The notes under the pieces are model-generated. The model did no database searches. It saw only the letters and a list, made by a program, of their open reading frames with translations, and was not told the DNA's origin. A stretch of DNA of 64,000 bases from Dyadobacter sp. Leaf189 (GTDB lineage: Bacteria; Bacteroidota; Bacteroidia; Cytophagales; Spirosomataceae), in the NCBI RefSeq assembly GCF_001424405.1, contig NZ_LMPS01000004.1, positions 554,537 through 618,536 on the forward strand, in the 5' to 3' direction. The position numbers and the translations under genes are program-made. Shown here in pieces: positions 52,799-60,983 of this stretch. The number at the start of each line of letters is the position of its first letter. Within the stretch, counting starts at the first letter, position 1.

Positions 52799-53248
52799 AT
52801 GGAATCCTTGAACCTCCCAGCATTTGCCTATAAAGTTAAACAGGTTAATGGGAAACCGCATATTTTCGATATTATACGCAGGAAATTCGTAACCCTCACG
52901 CCGGAAGAATGGGTACGCCAGCATTTCATCCATTTGCTGATTACACACTACGGTTACCCCAAATCCCTGTTCGCGATAGAGACCGGCCTGCAATACAATT
53001 CGCTGTCGAAAAGGACGGATATCATGGTCCTGTCTTCCAACTCCCTCCCCTTTTTACTGGTGGAATGCAAAGCGCCGTTTGTACCTGTTACTGAGGCAAC
53101 CTTCGCGCAGATCAGCCGGTATAATTTTACACTTCAACCCCGGTTTTTGGCAGTAACCAACGGCATGAGCCACTATTGTTTCCAGGCTCTCGAAGGACAA
53201 ATCAGCTTCATGGACGATTTTCCTGCTTACCGGGAAAATAACCTGTAA
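52799..53248 (+). CDS. HsdR N-terminal-like PD-(D/E)xK fold protein
   Basis: This is a 149-residue protein, MESLNLPAFAYKVK..., with the nuclease-fold core RTDIMVLSSNSLPFLLVECKAPF: Asp, then ExK after a strand, as in the HSDR_N domain of type I restriction enzymes. It stands alone, without helicase or methylase, and such stand-alone forms are widespread in Bacteroidota. DNA cleavage is not shown. The longer upstream frame (to 52583) overlaps AMP nucleosidase antisense and is ignored. Confidence 0.8.
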   Translation: MESLNLPAFAYKVKQVNGKPHIFDIIRRKFVTLTPEEWVRQHFIHLLITHYGYPKSLFAIETGLQYNSLSKRTDIMVLSSNSLPFLLVECKAPFVPVTEATFAQISRYNFTLQPRFLAVTNGMSHYCFQALEGQISFMDDFPAYRENNL

Positions 53249-53254
53249 AAAAGG

Positions 53255-53284
53255 AAAGCCTGTCACAAACGGACAGGCTTTGCC
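53255..53284. terminator. Intrinsic terminator
   Basis: AAAGCCTGTC (53255-53264) pairs with GACAGGCTTT (53272-53281) in a 10-bp stem between the convergent HsdR-N-like and YceI genes. The A-rich and T-rich flanks would let it act on both. Confidence 0.85.
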
Positions 53285-53307
53285 AAATTATTATTAGCCA
53301 TGAAAAA

Positions 53308-53928
53308 TTATTTCGCCGCTACTAATTTCACGTCGATTGTAAAATCATCATTGATCATTTTGTCGCCCAGGTTGTCGAAAAACGATTTTGAGTTGTATTT
53401 GATATCGTATTTAGAACGGTCAACTACCATCTTACCAGTCGCTTCTGCACCATTTGCAGTAGTTTTTACAGTTACCGGGAAAGTAACAGGCTTGGTAATT
53501 CCTTTGATCGTCAAATCACCGGTTACGTCGTAAACACCAGCAGATTTCGGAGCAGCTTTTGTTACTACGAAAGTAGCAGTCGGGTGTTTTTCAACAGAAA
53601 AGAAATCATCAGATTTCAAGTGACCGATCAGCTTTCCGTTGTATTCTTTATCGGTAAGGTCAGTACAAGTAATGCTGGTCAGGTCGGCAACGAATTTACC
53701 GCCAGTCAATTTAGCGCCATCAAGCGTAATTGTACCTTCTTTCAATGCAATTTTTCCTGTATGCTCGCCAGTTACTTTCTTTCCTACCCAGGTAAGCTCG
53801 CTTTTTGAGGTGTTTACTTTCAGATTAGTGGCTTTTTTACCGTCCTCAGCAGAAACAGAGGCAGAAACAAACGCAGCAACTGCAAGGGAGGCAAAGAAAA
53901 ATCTCACTGATTTCATTGTAGTTTTCAT
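53308..53928 (-). CDS. YceI-family exported lipid-binding protein
   Basis: This 206-residue protein has a signal peptide (FFFASLAVAAFVSASVSA) and the YceI lipocalin-like fold: SKLTWVG-type start (KSELTWVGKKVTGEHTG), LTSITCTDL, HLKSDDFFSVEKHPTATFVVTK, and GVYDVTGDLTIKGITKPVTFPV. Family members bind polyisoprenoids or fatty acyl chains. It follows a MarR regulator gene by 48 nt on the same strand, a pairing common in this group. Confidence 0.92.
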   Translation of the reverse strand: MKTTMKSVRFFFASLAVAAFVSASVSAEDGKKATNLKVNTSKSELTWVGKKVTGEHTGKIALKEGTITLDGAKLTGGKFVADLTSITCTDLTDKEYNGKLIGHLKSDDFFSVEKHPTATFVVTKAAPKSAGVYDVTGDLTIKGITKPVTFPVTVKTTANGAEATGKMVVDRSKYDIKYNSKSFFDNLGDKMINDDFTIDVKLVAAK

Positions 53929-53976
53929 TGTAATTTAAATTGAATTGTTTATTGTGATTATTGTTTTGAGTGAAAA

Positions 53977-54435
53977 TTATTGTTCGGCTTCCCTGACCTT
54001 GTCAAGCAGGGCACTGATCTGATCTGCTTCTTCTGGCGTGATGATATTGAACCTGTCTTCCCATTGATCCACGTAAGGATCCAGTTCGGCAAGCAACCTC
54101 AGTCCCTCCTCTGTGATCAGCACATCCACGGCGCGCCTGTCTTTTTCGCAGGAACTGCGCTTTGCCAGATTTTTGGCAAGTAACTTGTCAACCAGTCTCG
54201 ACGTATTCGAATTCCGGTCGAGCATACGCTCGGTAATGTCACTGACCTTGATTGGCGTATTACCCTGTCCGCGCAAAATGCGCAGTACATTATATTGCTG
54301 TGACGTGATATCGTGGCCCTTGAAAAATTCGAGCTGCTTATATTCCAGCCAATTGGTCGTATAAATCAAGTTCAGTGCAAGTCGCTGGTACGGGCTCCGA
54401 AATTTTTTTTGTTTGATATCAGTTTCAATTGACAT
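53977..54435 (-). CDS. MarR-family transcription regulator
   Basis: This 152-residue protein has the MarR winged helix: QQYNVLRILRGQGN, then VSDITERMLDRNSNTSRLVDKLLAKNLAKRSSCEKDRRAVDVLITEEG, with the DRR wing motif. The ATG at 54435 is preferred over an upstream TTG. It probably represses itself and the downstream yceI-like gene. A 12-bp palindrome lies 26 nt upstream of its start. Confidence 0.9.
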   Translation of the reverse strand: MSIETDIKQKKFRSPYQRLALNLIYTTNWLEYKQLEFFKGHDITSQQYNVLRILRGQGNTPIKVSDITERMLDRNSNTSRLVDKLLAKNLAKRSSCEKDRRAVDVLITEEGLRLLAELDPYVDQWEDRFNIITPEEADQISALLDKVREAEQ

Positions 54436-54461
54436 GGTGTCGGGCTTTAAATGCAAATAAT

Positions 54462-54473
54462 ATGTATATACAT
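54462..54473. promoter_or_regulatory. Palindrome ATGTATATACAT, candidate MarR operator
   Basis: A perfect 12-bp palindrome 26 nt upstream of the MarR ATG lies in the promoter region on the minus strand, a usual place for autoregulation. No copy was noticed directly upstream of yceI. Confidence 0.45.
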
Positions 54474-54514
54474 TTAATGTTGTAACATCTATTTATTCTT
54501 TGATAGTTCCTTGC

Positions 54515-54534
54515 TGCTGAAAATATTTTCAGCA
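54515..54534. promoter_or_regulatory. Perfect 20-bp palindrome between marR-like and maf-like genes
   Basis: TGCTGAAAATATTTTCAGCA is fully self-complementary and sits midway between the divergent genes, 35 nt before the Maf ATG. It may be an operator or a hairpin in the Maf leader. AT-rich centre and symmetric GC arms favour protein binding. Confidence 0.55.
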
Positions 54535-54569
54535 AAGACATTTTACAAAACCCATTCAGCTACGTTTCA

Positions 54570-55148
54570 ATGATTTACCTCCGAAAACCAGTAATCCTCG
54601 CGTCCAACTCACCACGCAGAAAGCAGCTCCTCACCGATCTCGGCTTTGATTTTACAGTGGACGTGCTCCCTATCGACGAGAGTTTTCCGGCAGAGATGCC
54701 CACCCACGAAGTTGCAGGCTATATATCAGGTGCAAAGGCGGAGGTATTCAGGGGTAAGCGGCCGGGGGATATTGTGCTGACTGCCGACACGGTGGTAGTA
54801 GCGGAGAACCGGATTCTGGGGAAACCCGCAGATGAAGCAGAAGCTTTCGAAATGCTGAGATTATTGTCAGGCAAGAAACATGACGTGGTCACCGCAGTGA
54901 GTATCCTGTCGGACAATGGGCTGGAAACGGTGTCGGATACAGCAACAGTTTATTTCCGCGACCTCGAAGATTCGGAAATATCCTACTATATTGACCTATG
55001 CAAACCGTTTGATAAAGCAGGTGCTTACGGGATACAGGAATGGATCGGAATGACCGCCATTGAGAAAATCGAAGGTTCTTTTTACACGATCATGGGCCTG
55101 CCTGTTCACATTGTCTACCAGAAGCTGAAACCCTTTTTCAGGGATTAA
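54570..55148 (+). CDS. maf: Maf-family nucleoside triphosphate pyrophosphatase
   Basis: This 192-residue protein has the Maf signature ILASNSPRRKQLLTDLGFDF at the N-terminus, ADTVVVAENRILGKP, and GAYGIQEWIGM near the C-terminus. Maf enzymes remove modified or standard nucleotides from the triphosphate pool and affect septum formation. Only 9 nt separate it from the GH13 gene, so an operon is likely. Confidence 0.92.
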   Translation: MIYLRKPVILASNSPRRKQLLTDLGFDFTVDVLPIDESFPAEMPTHEVAGYISGAKAEVFRGKRPGDIVLTADTVVVAENRILGKPADEAEAFEMLRLLSGKKHDVVTAVSILSDNGLETVSDTATVYFRDLEDSEISYYIDLCKPFDKAGAYGIQEWIGMTAIEKIEGSFYTIMGLPVHIVYQKLKPFFRD

Positions 55149-55157
55149 AAACGTTCA

Positions 55158-56696
55158 ATGATTGCCGACAGATCAAAATTTATCCCGCGTGTTTGTTATG
55201 AAATATTCGTCCGCTCTTTCTGCGATTCGAATGGAGACGGGATCGGTGATCTGAAAGGTATCATTTCAAAGCTTGATTACCTGGCTGATCTGGGCATTGA
55301 AGCGATCTGGCTCACTCCCATTCATCCATCGCCGAGTTACCACAAGTACGATGTGGTCGATTATTTCGCAATCGAGCCTGAATACGGCACCATTTACGAT
55401 TTCAGGAGGCTGCTCTATGAAGCGCACAAAAGGAAAATCGAGATATACCTCGACCTGATCGTTAACCACACCAGTACGCTGCACCCGTGGTTTACCGAAG
55501 CCCGCAAAAGTCCGGATAACCGTTTCAGGCAGTTTTATTGGTGGATGACACCGCCGCAGATCGACGCGCTAGGCATATCTCGACGAGAAACTTCCGACGA
55601 TTCGCAGGTTGTATATCCCTGGCACGAGAATGCAGAAGATCAGCAGAAATACTACGGCCTTTTTTACAAAGGAATGCCCGATCTCAACTACCACTCCCCT
55701 GCGCTCCGGACCGAGCTTGAAAAAATTATCGATTTCTGGCTGGTCGAAATTGGCGTGGATGGTTTTAGGCTGGATGCAGCCCGGCACATTTATCCTGAAT
55801 GGGAAAAACAGCATAGTCTTGAATTCTGGGATTTCTTCGCCGGTTTGATCAGGAAAAGCAATCCGAATGCATTTACCGTCGGGGAAGTCTGGGCGGAGAC
55901 GGAGGAAGTCGCACCCTATTTCAAGCACCTTGACGCTACCTTTCACTTTGACCTGAGTTTTGCATTACAGCGCATTCTGGTGCAGGAACAAGACGAAGAG
56001 CTGATTGAAAAACTCAATGCGTGCTACGCCCTTTTTGCCGAATACAATCCGCATTTCATAGACGCGACAATGCTCACCAACCACGATCAGGAGCGGATAG
56101 GAAGTGTGGTGGTCAACCATCCGGATAAGATAAAGCTGTCGGCCAGTATCCTGCTTACCCTGCCCGGCCAGCCCTACATTTACTATGGAGAAGAGATCGG
56201 TATGCTGGGCTCAAAGCCCGATCCGCACATTCGCGAGCCATTTTTGTGGACCGAGAGCCCGGAAGATGAGCCAGGTACTACGGGCTGGATTAATGCGAAA
56301 TTCACTACCTCTGAAACCGTCGTTCCATTATCCAGGCAAGCCGCCGACCCGCAGTCCATTTACCACCATTACCGTACATTGATCCGCCTGCGCAAAGCCG
56401 AACCTGCGTTATGCCAGATCATTAACCCAAATCTTTCACCGGTAGACCTGTCTGACGAACAACTGCTTGCATTTCTTCGCCCGCATCCCACGCGACCGGT
56501 GCTCGTCATTCACAATTTGTCAGGTACAACCAAAAGTATCAGGATACCGAACATCCTCCTGGATATGCACGAAGTCATTTTCACCAATGATCCTAAAATT
56601 GCCGGTGACTTCACTGGCGGACTGCTGGCACCTTACGCCAGCCTGATTTTGACTGCCGCGGCCGTTACCTTCAAATCTGAGCTTACCGAACAGTAG
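55158..56696 (+). CDS. GH13 alpha-glucosidase/trehalose-synthase-like enzyme
   Basis: This 512-residue cytoplasmic protein is a GH13 TIM-barrel enzyme. Conserved regions are DLIVNHTS (region I), GFRLDAARH with nucleophile Asp206, GEVWAE with acid/base Glu243, and TNHDQER with Asp310. The N-terminal FCDSNGDGIGDL loop is the calcium-site motif of oligo-1,6-glucosidase and trehalose-synthase types. The C-terminal ~80 residues form the usual beta domain. It acts on short alpha-glucosides; specificity cannot be fixed by eye. Confidence 0.9.
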   Translation: MIADRSKFIPRVCYEIFVRSFCDSNGDGIGDLKGIISKLDYLADLGIEAIWLTPIHPSPSYHKYDVVDYFAIEPEYGTIYDFRRLLYEAHKRKIEIYLDLIVNHTSTLHPWFTEARKSPDNRFRQFYWWMTPPQIDALGISRRETSDDSQVVYPWHENAEDQQKYYGLFYKGMPDLNYHSPALRTELEKIIDFWLVEIGVDGFRLDAARHIYPEWEKQHSLEFWDFFAGLIRKSNPNAFTVGEVWAETEEVAPYFKHLDATFHFDLSFALQRILVQEQDEELIEKLNACYALFAEYNPHFIDATMLTNHDQERIGSVVVNHPDKIKLSASILLTLPGQPYIYYGEEIGMLGSKPDPHIREPFLWTESPEDEPGTTGWINAKFTTSETVVPLSRQAADPQSIYHHYRTLIRLRKAEPALCQIINPNLSPVDLSDEQLLAFLRPHPTRPVLVIHNLSGTTKSIRIPNILLDMHEVIFTNDPKIAGDFTGGLLAPYASLILTAAAVTFKSELTEQ

Positions 56697-56757
56697 TTGC
56701 AGCAACACAGCCCGCTTTTTGTTCAATTATCTAATCCGCCCAAACACTTTCCGGTCT

Positions 56758-57765
56758 ATGAAAATCGCGTTTCAGCTTTTTGCATTCTTCACAATCGTAC
56801 ATACAGCCTTTGCCCAAAAGCAATATCCCACAATGGGTAAGGTGATTTTTGAAGATGCGGCATTTGAAAAACTGATTGCAAAAGACACAAAGGTGGAGGT
56901 ACTCGCCTCCGGATTCGACTGGTCAGAAGGCCCGGTTTGGGTGAAAGAAGGCGGCTTTTTACTTTTTTCGGATGTTCCCAAAAACAGGGTTTACAAATGG
57001 GAAGAAAAAAGCGGGTTATCTGTTTTTCTTGAAACTTCGGGCTATACCGGAAAAGGTGTTTACAGCGACGAGCCCGGCAGTAATGGATTGATTATCGATA
57101 GCAAAGGCAGGCTGGTATCCTGTGAACACGGCGACCGACGCATTTCGGCAATGCCGCTGCAGGTTGGAGGCAAGCTTACACTGGCTGATCGTTTTTCAGG
57201 AAAGCGGTTTAACAGCCCGAACGATATAACAGAGCATTCGAATGGAAGCTACTACTTCACCGATCCACCTTACGGATTGAATAAAAAACACGAAGATCCG
57301 TCGCGCGAAATTGCGCAGTTTGGCGTGTACAGGATCGCAAAAGACGGGACGGTAACCCAGGAAATCGCGGATCTGACAAGACCCAACGGGCTCGCTTTTT
57401 CTCCTGACGGGAACACCTTATATGTAGCCCAGTCCGATCCCGAGAAGGCAATTATCATGTCTTATCCGGTAGACGCAAGCGGAAAAGTGGGCAAAGGCAA
57501 ACTCGTATATGACGCCACTCCCATGCTCAAAGCTGGCAAAAACGGGCTGCCCGACGGGTTAAAGGTAGATAAAGATGGAAACCTGTGGTCTTCCGGGCCT
57601 GGCGGAATGCTGATCCTGACACCCACAGGCAAACTCCTGGGCCGGATTGAAATGAATGAGCTAACTTCTAACTGCGCCTGGGGAGGCGACGGAAGTACGT
57701 TATACATGACTGTCGACGGTTACGTTTGCCGCATCAAAACACTAACAAAAGGGGCAGGCTGGTAA
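56758..57765 (+). CDS. Exported SMP-30/gluconolactonase-like protein
   Basis: This 335-residue protein has a signal peptide (KIAFQLFAFFTIVHTAFAQ). The six-bladed propeller of the SGL family follows: ASGFDWSEGPVWVKEGGFLLFSDV, GRLVSCEHGDRRIS, FNSPNDITEHSNGSYYFTDPPYG and LTRPNGLAFSPDGNTLYVAQSD. The metal-ligand Glu (SEGPVW) and Asn/Asp are present. Family members hydrolyse lactones such as gluconolactone. The ATG at 56758 begins the signal peptide; the frame upstream starts at TTG. Confidence 0.9.
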   Translation: MKIAFQLFAFFTIVHTAFAQKQYPTMGKVIFEDAAFEKLIAKDTKVEVLASGFDWSEGPVWVKEGGFLLFSDVPKNRVYKWEEKSGLSVFLETSGYTGKGVYSDEPGSNGLIIDSKGRLVSCEHGDRRISAMPLQVGGKLTLADRFSGKRFNSPNDITEHSNGSYYFTDPPYGLNKKHEDPSREIAQFGVYRIAKDGTVTQEIADLTRPNGLAFSPDGNTLYVAQSDPEKAIIMSYPVDASGKVGKGKLVYDATPMLKAGKNGLPDGLKVDKDGNLWSSGPGGMLILTPTGKLLGRIEMNELTSNCAWGGDGSTLYMTVDGYVCRIKTLTKGAGW

Positions 57766-57766
57766 C

Positions 57767-58282
57767 TTAACGGTCGGTCCGTCGCACGGAGTTCAATGTA
57801 GATTCTACTTCCGATTTTACGGCGGGCCAGTTGTTTTTTCCGTCCCGGTAAATGTGCGTGTAAGCCTTGTAAAGTGTTTTCTGGTCCTCATCAATGCGAT
57901 CGAGCTGATCAGAAATCACCTGCCTTCCTGAGTTACGTGCTGATTTGTATTCACCAATCAAACTATCCCATCGTTTTTCAAGGTTGCTGATTTCATACAA
58001 AACTACCTCCCCCAGCTTGTCCATATCCTGGTACTGCAGAACCAAATCCCGGTTATAATCTGCGTCTCCTGCACCGCGGGAGTTTCCTTCATTGATTTTG
58101 CCGTAATCCCGGCGGTAAGAATCGTCGGAGCCTGTCGTCCTTGAACTTCTGTAACGGTCTGAATCGGAGTCGTAAGTAGATGTACCGTGCCGTTGATCGT
58201 ACCTTTTCTGCAGGGTTGCCGAGCAGGAGATCTGGAGTGCTGCAACTACCGCAAGCAGAAAAATTGTAAATGGCTTATTCAT
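57767..58282 (-). CDS. Hypothetical lipoprotein
   Basis: This 171-residue protein has a lipoprotein signal (FTIFLLAVVAALQISC). A Ser/Arg/Asp/Tyr-rich linker (RYRSSRTTGSDDSYRRDYG) follows, then a helical region (LVLQYQDMDKLGEVVLYEISNLEKRWDSLIGEYKSARNSG) that may form a coiled coil. No family was recognised. It follows the barrel gene by 12 nt on the same strand, so they are probably co-transcribed. Confidence 0.65.
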   Translation of the reverse strand: MNKPFTIFLLAVVAALQISCSATLQKRYDQRHGTSTYDSDSDRYRSSRTTGSDDSYRRDYGKINEGNSRGAGDADYNRDLVLQYQDMDKLGEVVLYEISNLEKRWDSLIGEYKSARNSGRQVISDQLDRIDEDQKTLYKAYTHIYRDGKNNWPAVKSEVESTLNSVRRTDR

Positions 58283-58294
58283 GAAGTGTTCAGG

Positions 58295-58813
58295 TTAAAA
58301 ATTGTGTCTTAAACCAATGCTGAGGTTTGGATTGAAGTAAAAGAATTTTGGGATCAGTTCAAGATACCCGCCACCTTCTACAAAGAATGAAGCCGGTTTT
58401 TGGGCAAAGAAAAATTCCAGCCCTACTGTTGCCGACGGACCAGTGGAAATGTTGGTAGTATACACCGATTTCACATTGCGGTCGGGATAGTACCGCCTCG
58501 AATTGACCTGCACACCCGGACCCGCATACGCAGAAATACGTTCGTTGAACAAAGGCACGTACCATTCATAACTTACATTGAACATCACGCCCACACTGCC
58601 CATATCATCGTTGCTCACCTTGTAATTATCTTTGCTTTTAAACAATCCAATGTAAGTTCCAAAGCTGATATCCAGCGCATTGCGCTCTCCGTATTTACGC
58701 ACACTTACTGCAATTGGCTCACCCACTTCAAATCCCAATGCCCAATCCTGGCTTTGCGAAAAAGCATCTGTAACGAATAGAAAAAGGGTGGAAAGAAGTA
58801 GTAGCTTTTTCAT
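58295..58813 (-). CDS. Small outer-membrane beta-barrel protein
   Basis: This 172-residue protein has a signal peptide ending in DAFSQ. Alternating amphipathic strands follow (WALGFEVGEPIAVSVRKYG, VGVMFNVSYEWYVPLF, ISAYAGPGVQVNSRRYYP) ending in SIGLRHNF, typical of an 8-stranded barrel. An ATG at 58825 would add four residues. Function unknown. Confidence 0.75.
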   Translation of the reverse strand: MKKLLLLSTLFLFVTDAFSQSQDWALGFEVGEPIAVSVRKYGERNALDISFGTYIGLFKSKDNYKVSNDDMGSVGVMFNVSYEWYVPLFNERISAYAGPGVQVNSRRYYPDRNVKSVYTTNISTGPSATVGLEFFFAQKPASFFVEGGGYLELIPKFFYFNPNLSIGLRHNF

Positions 58814-59010
58814 ACTGGCTGGCATGTTTTAATAAATTGAATTGACTGAATACCTTTTCAGGAACAAAAACAGTGCCATCCCGCCCGCAGTTCACCTTTC
58901 ATTCCGATCAATCAAATTCAATGAACGATTTTGGTTCAACACCATTTTCTTCATAATATTGGGCCTTATTTGCATTGCCAGCCATATTTCAAAACTAACA
59001 GCCGCACACA

Positions 59011-59514
59011 GTGACCCAAGTCGAAAAGAGTAAGATTTTTAATGCAAAAGATTTAATAGCTTATTTTCTTGTTGCAGGCACCGGGGCAGTTATCCAGTTA
59101 GTTTCCAGCAGTTTAATTCAGGATTGGTTTGGTATTTCATGGAGTGATTCCATTGTACCGTCTTACCTCGTAGGTTTAATTTGGGGATTTATCCTGACGA
59201 AGCTTTTCGCTTTCGACGCGCGCCGCAGCAATCAGACGCGCCGCGAAATGGTGAAATTTTTTATGGTAGCCACCTTCTCTCTTTTTGTAACAAAACTAGG
59301 CGCCGACGGTTCTTACTACATTGTTACCCATTACCTGGGTTATGACATTTACGAAGCGAAGCTGCCCTTTGGGAAGAAGGATGTAAATATTACCGAAATG
59401 GTCTGCTACATTTTCGGACAGGGTTGCAGCTTTGTCAGCAACTATATTCTGCACAAAACTTTCACTTTCAAAAGCACAGGTTTTTACAACCGCTTGAAAG
59501 TGCTGATCCGGTAA
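59011..59514 (+). CDS. GtrA-family membrane protein
   Basis: This 167-residue protein has four hydrophobic segments with GtrA-type motifs: IAYFLVAGTGAVIQLVSSS near the start, YLVGLIWGFILTKLFAFD, and the C-terminal FVSNYILHKTFTFK. GtrA-like proteins assist transfer of lipid-linked sugars across the inner membrane. The start is GTG, since no ATG precedes the first membrane segment in frame. Confidence 0.85.
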   Translation: MTQVEKSKIFNAKDLIAYFLVAGTGAVIQLVSSSLIQDWFGISWSDSIVPSYLVGLIWGFILTKLFAFDARRSNQTRREMVKFFMVATFSLFVTKLGADGSYYIVTHYLGYDIYEAKLPFGKKDVNITEMVCYIFGQGCSFVSNYILHKTFTFKSTGFYNRLKVLIR

Positions 59515-60699
59515 CTACAATCTTTCAATAATTACCGCAGAAGCTCCCCCGCCGCCATTACAGATCGCGGCCAGTCCGTACCTTCCGTTTTTTTGTTCCA
59601 GTACCGAAAGCAGCGTGGTAAGAATGCGCGCGCCGGATGCACCCAGCGGGTGGCCAAGTGACACTGCGCCGCCGAAGATATTTACCTTGTTCACGTCCAG
59701 TTTCAAAGTTTGCATATACGCCAGCGCTACTACTGCAAACGCCTCATTTACCTCGAAATAGTCGATATCTTCAATTGATAACCCTGCCTTGGCGAGTACC
59801 TTTTCAGTAGCGAGCACAGGTGTTGTTGTAAACCAGGCCGGATCCTGCTCTGCATCGGCATAGGCGACAATGCGCGCCAGCGGTTTGAGTGACCCTTTCT
59901 CTACCGTACTGCTACCGGCCAAAACTAATGCAGCTGCGCCGTCGTTGATCGTAGATGCATTCGCGGCAGTCACCGTACCTTCCTTTGAAAATACCGGTTT
60001 CAGTGAAGGGATCTTTTCAAACTTGACCTTTTTAAATTCTTCATCCTCAGCTACCCACGTGGAGTCTCCTCCTTTGGGTGAGGGTATTTCAACAGGGACA
60101 AGCTCGCGCGAGAAAGACCCGTTTGCACTGGATTCCGCGCTCCTTTTGTACGATAATATGGCGAATTCGTCCTGCTGCTCTCTGGTAATCCCGTACTTGT
60201 CAGCAGTGCGGTCGCCGCAAACGCCCATACCAATCTGATCGTAAACATCAGTAAGCCCGTCTTTCAGCAAACCGTCCGTTATTTCACCGTGACCATACCC
60301 GTATCCATTTCTCGCTTTGGGTAAATAATAGGGTATCTGCGACATATTCTCCATTCCGCCCGCCACTACCACTTCCGCATCGCCGAGCTGGATCGCCTGC
60401 GCTCCAAATACAACCGCCTTCATACCCGACGCGCATACCTTGTTTACGGTCGTACAAATTACATTGGTGGGCAAGCCCGCATATATCGCAGCCTGGCGCG
60501 CCGGTGCCTGGCCGAGATTGGCCGACACGACATTTCCCATGATCACTTCGTCCACCTGATCCGGTTTCAAACCCGACTGATCCAATGCACCTTTAATAGC
60601 AGTGGCGCCCAGCCTGGCCGCATGAACCGATGACAATGCGCCTCCAAAGCTTCCGATGGGTGTCCGCACAGCAGACAGGATATATACTTCTTCCTTCAT
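59515..60699 (-). CDS. Acetyl-CoA C-acetyltransferase (thiolase)
   Basis: This 394-residue protein is a biosynthetic-type thiolase: nucleophile Cys89 in VNKVCASGMKA, VVAGGMENMSQIPY, the His in GGAVSLGHPLGASGARI, and the second Cys in CNGGGGASA. It joins or splits acetoacetyl-CoA and acetyl-CoA. It is the last gene of an operon with a small membrane protein (2-nt gap) and an MHS transporter, which suggests use of an imported organic acid. Confidence 0.95.
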   Translation of the reverse strand: MKEEVYILSAVRTPIGSFGGALSSVHAARLGATAIKGALDQSGLKPDQVDEVIMGNVVSANLGQAPARQAAIYAGLPTNVICTTVNKVCASGMKAVVFGAQAIQLGDAEVVVAGGMENMSQIPYYLPKARNGYGYGHGEITDGLLKDGLTDVYDQIGMGVCGDRTADKYGITREQQDEFAILSYKRSAESSANGSFSRELVPVEIPSPKGGDSTWVAEDEEFKKVKFEKIPSLKPVFSKEGTVTAANASTINDGAAALVLAGSSTVEKGSLKPLARIVAYADAEQDPAWFTTTPVLATEKVLAKAGLSIEDIDYFEVNEAFAVVALAYMQTLKLDVNKVNIFGGAVSLGHPLGASGARILTTLLSVLEQKNGRYGLAAICNGGGGASAVIIERL

Positions 60700-60701
60700 G
60701 A

Positions 60702-60953
60702 TTACAACTCCGATGAACTTTCGGGCAAGTGGTCATACTCGCCTTTCCAGGCGTAATAACCGAAAATCACCAGTCCTGCGCAAATCGGAATGAAAATCAA
60801 AATGATGATAAACCATTGGAGCGTTGTGTTGGTCCTGGCGATTCCTTCCGCAGCAGCTGCGATCTTGTCCATTGCCTGCATAAACAAAAAAATGATGATC
60901 ACAGGTCCCAGCAACATCCACACAATTCCTAAAAGCTTCTTTAATGCATTCAT
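60702..60953 (-). CDS. Small membrane protein of DUF6814-like type
   Basis: This 83-residue protein has two hydrophobic helices (GIVWMLLGPVIIIFLFM and WFIIILIFIPICAGLVIFGYYAW) and starts NALKKLLGIVWMLLGP, wording I recall from a small Bacteroidota family next to MHS transporters. It lies between transporter and thiolase genes, with a 30-nt gap upstream. It may be an accessory subunit of the transporter, which is inference. Confidence 0.75.
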   Translation of the reverse strand: MNALKKLLGIVWMLLGPVIIIFLFMQAMDKIAAAAEGIARTNTTLQWFIIILIFIPICAGLVIFGYYAWKGEYDHLPESSSEL

Positions 60954-60983
60954 AGTCTTAATATTTTTGAAAACGAAAAAACC

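Noticed and set aside
58842..59033. 63-residue plus-strand frame with a hydrophobic segment
   Set aside because: It starts at TTG, overlaps the GtrA gene, and has no supporting motif or promoter.
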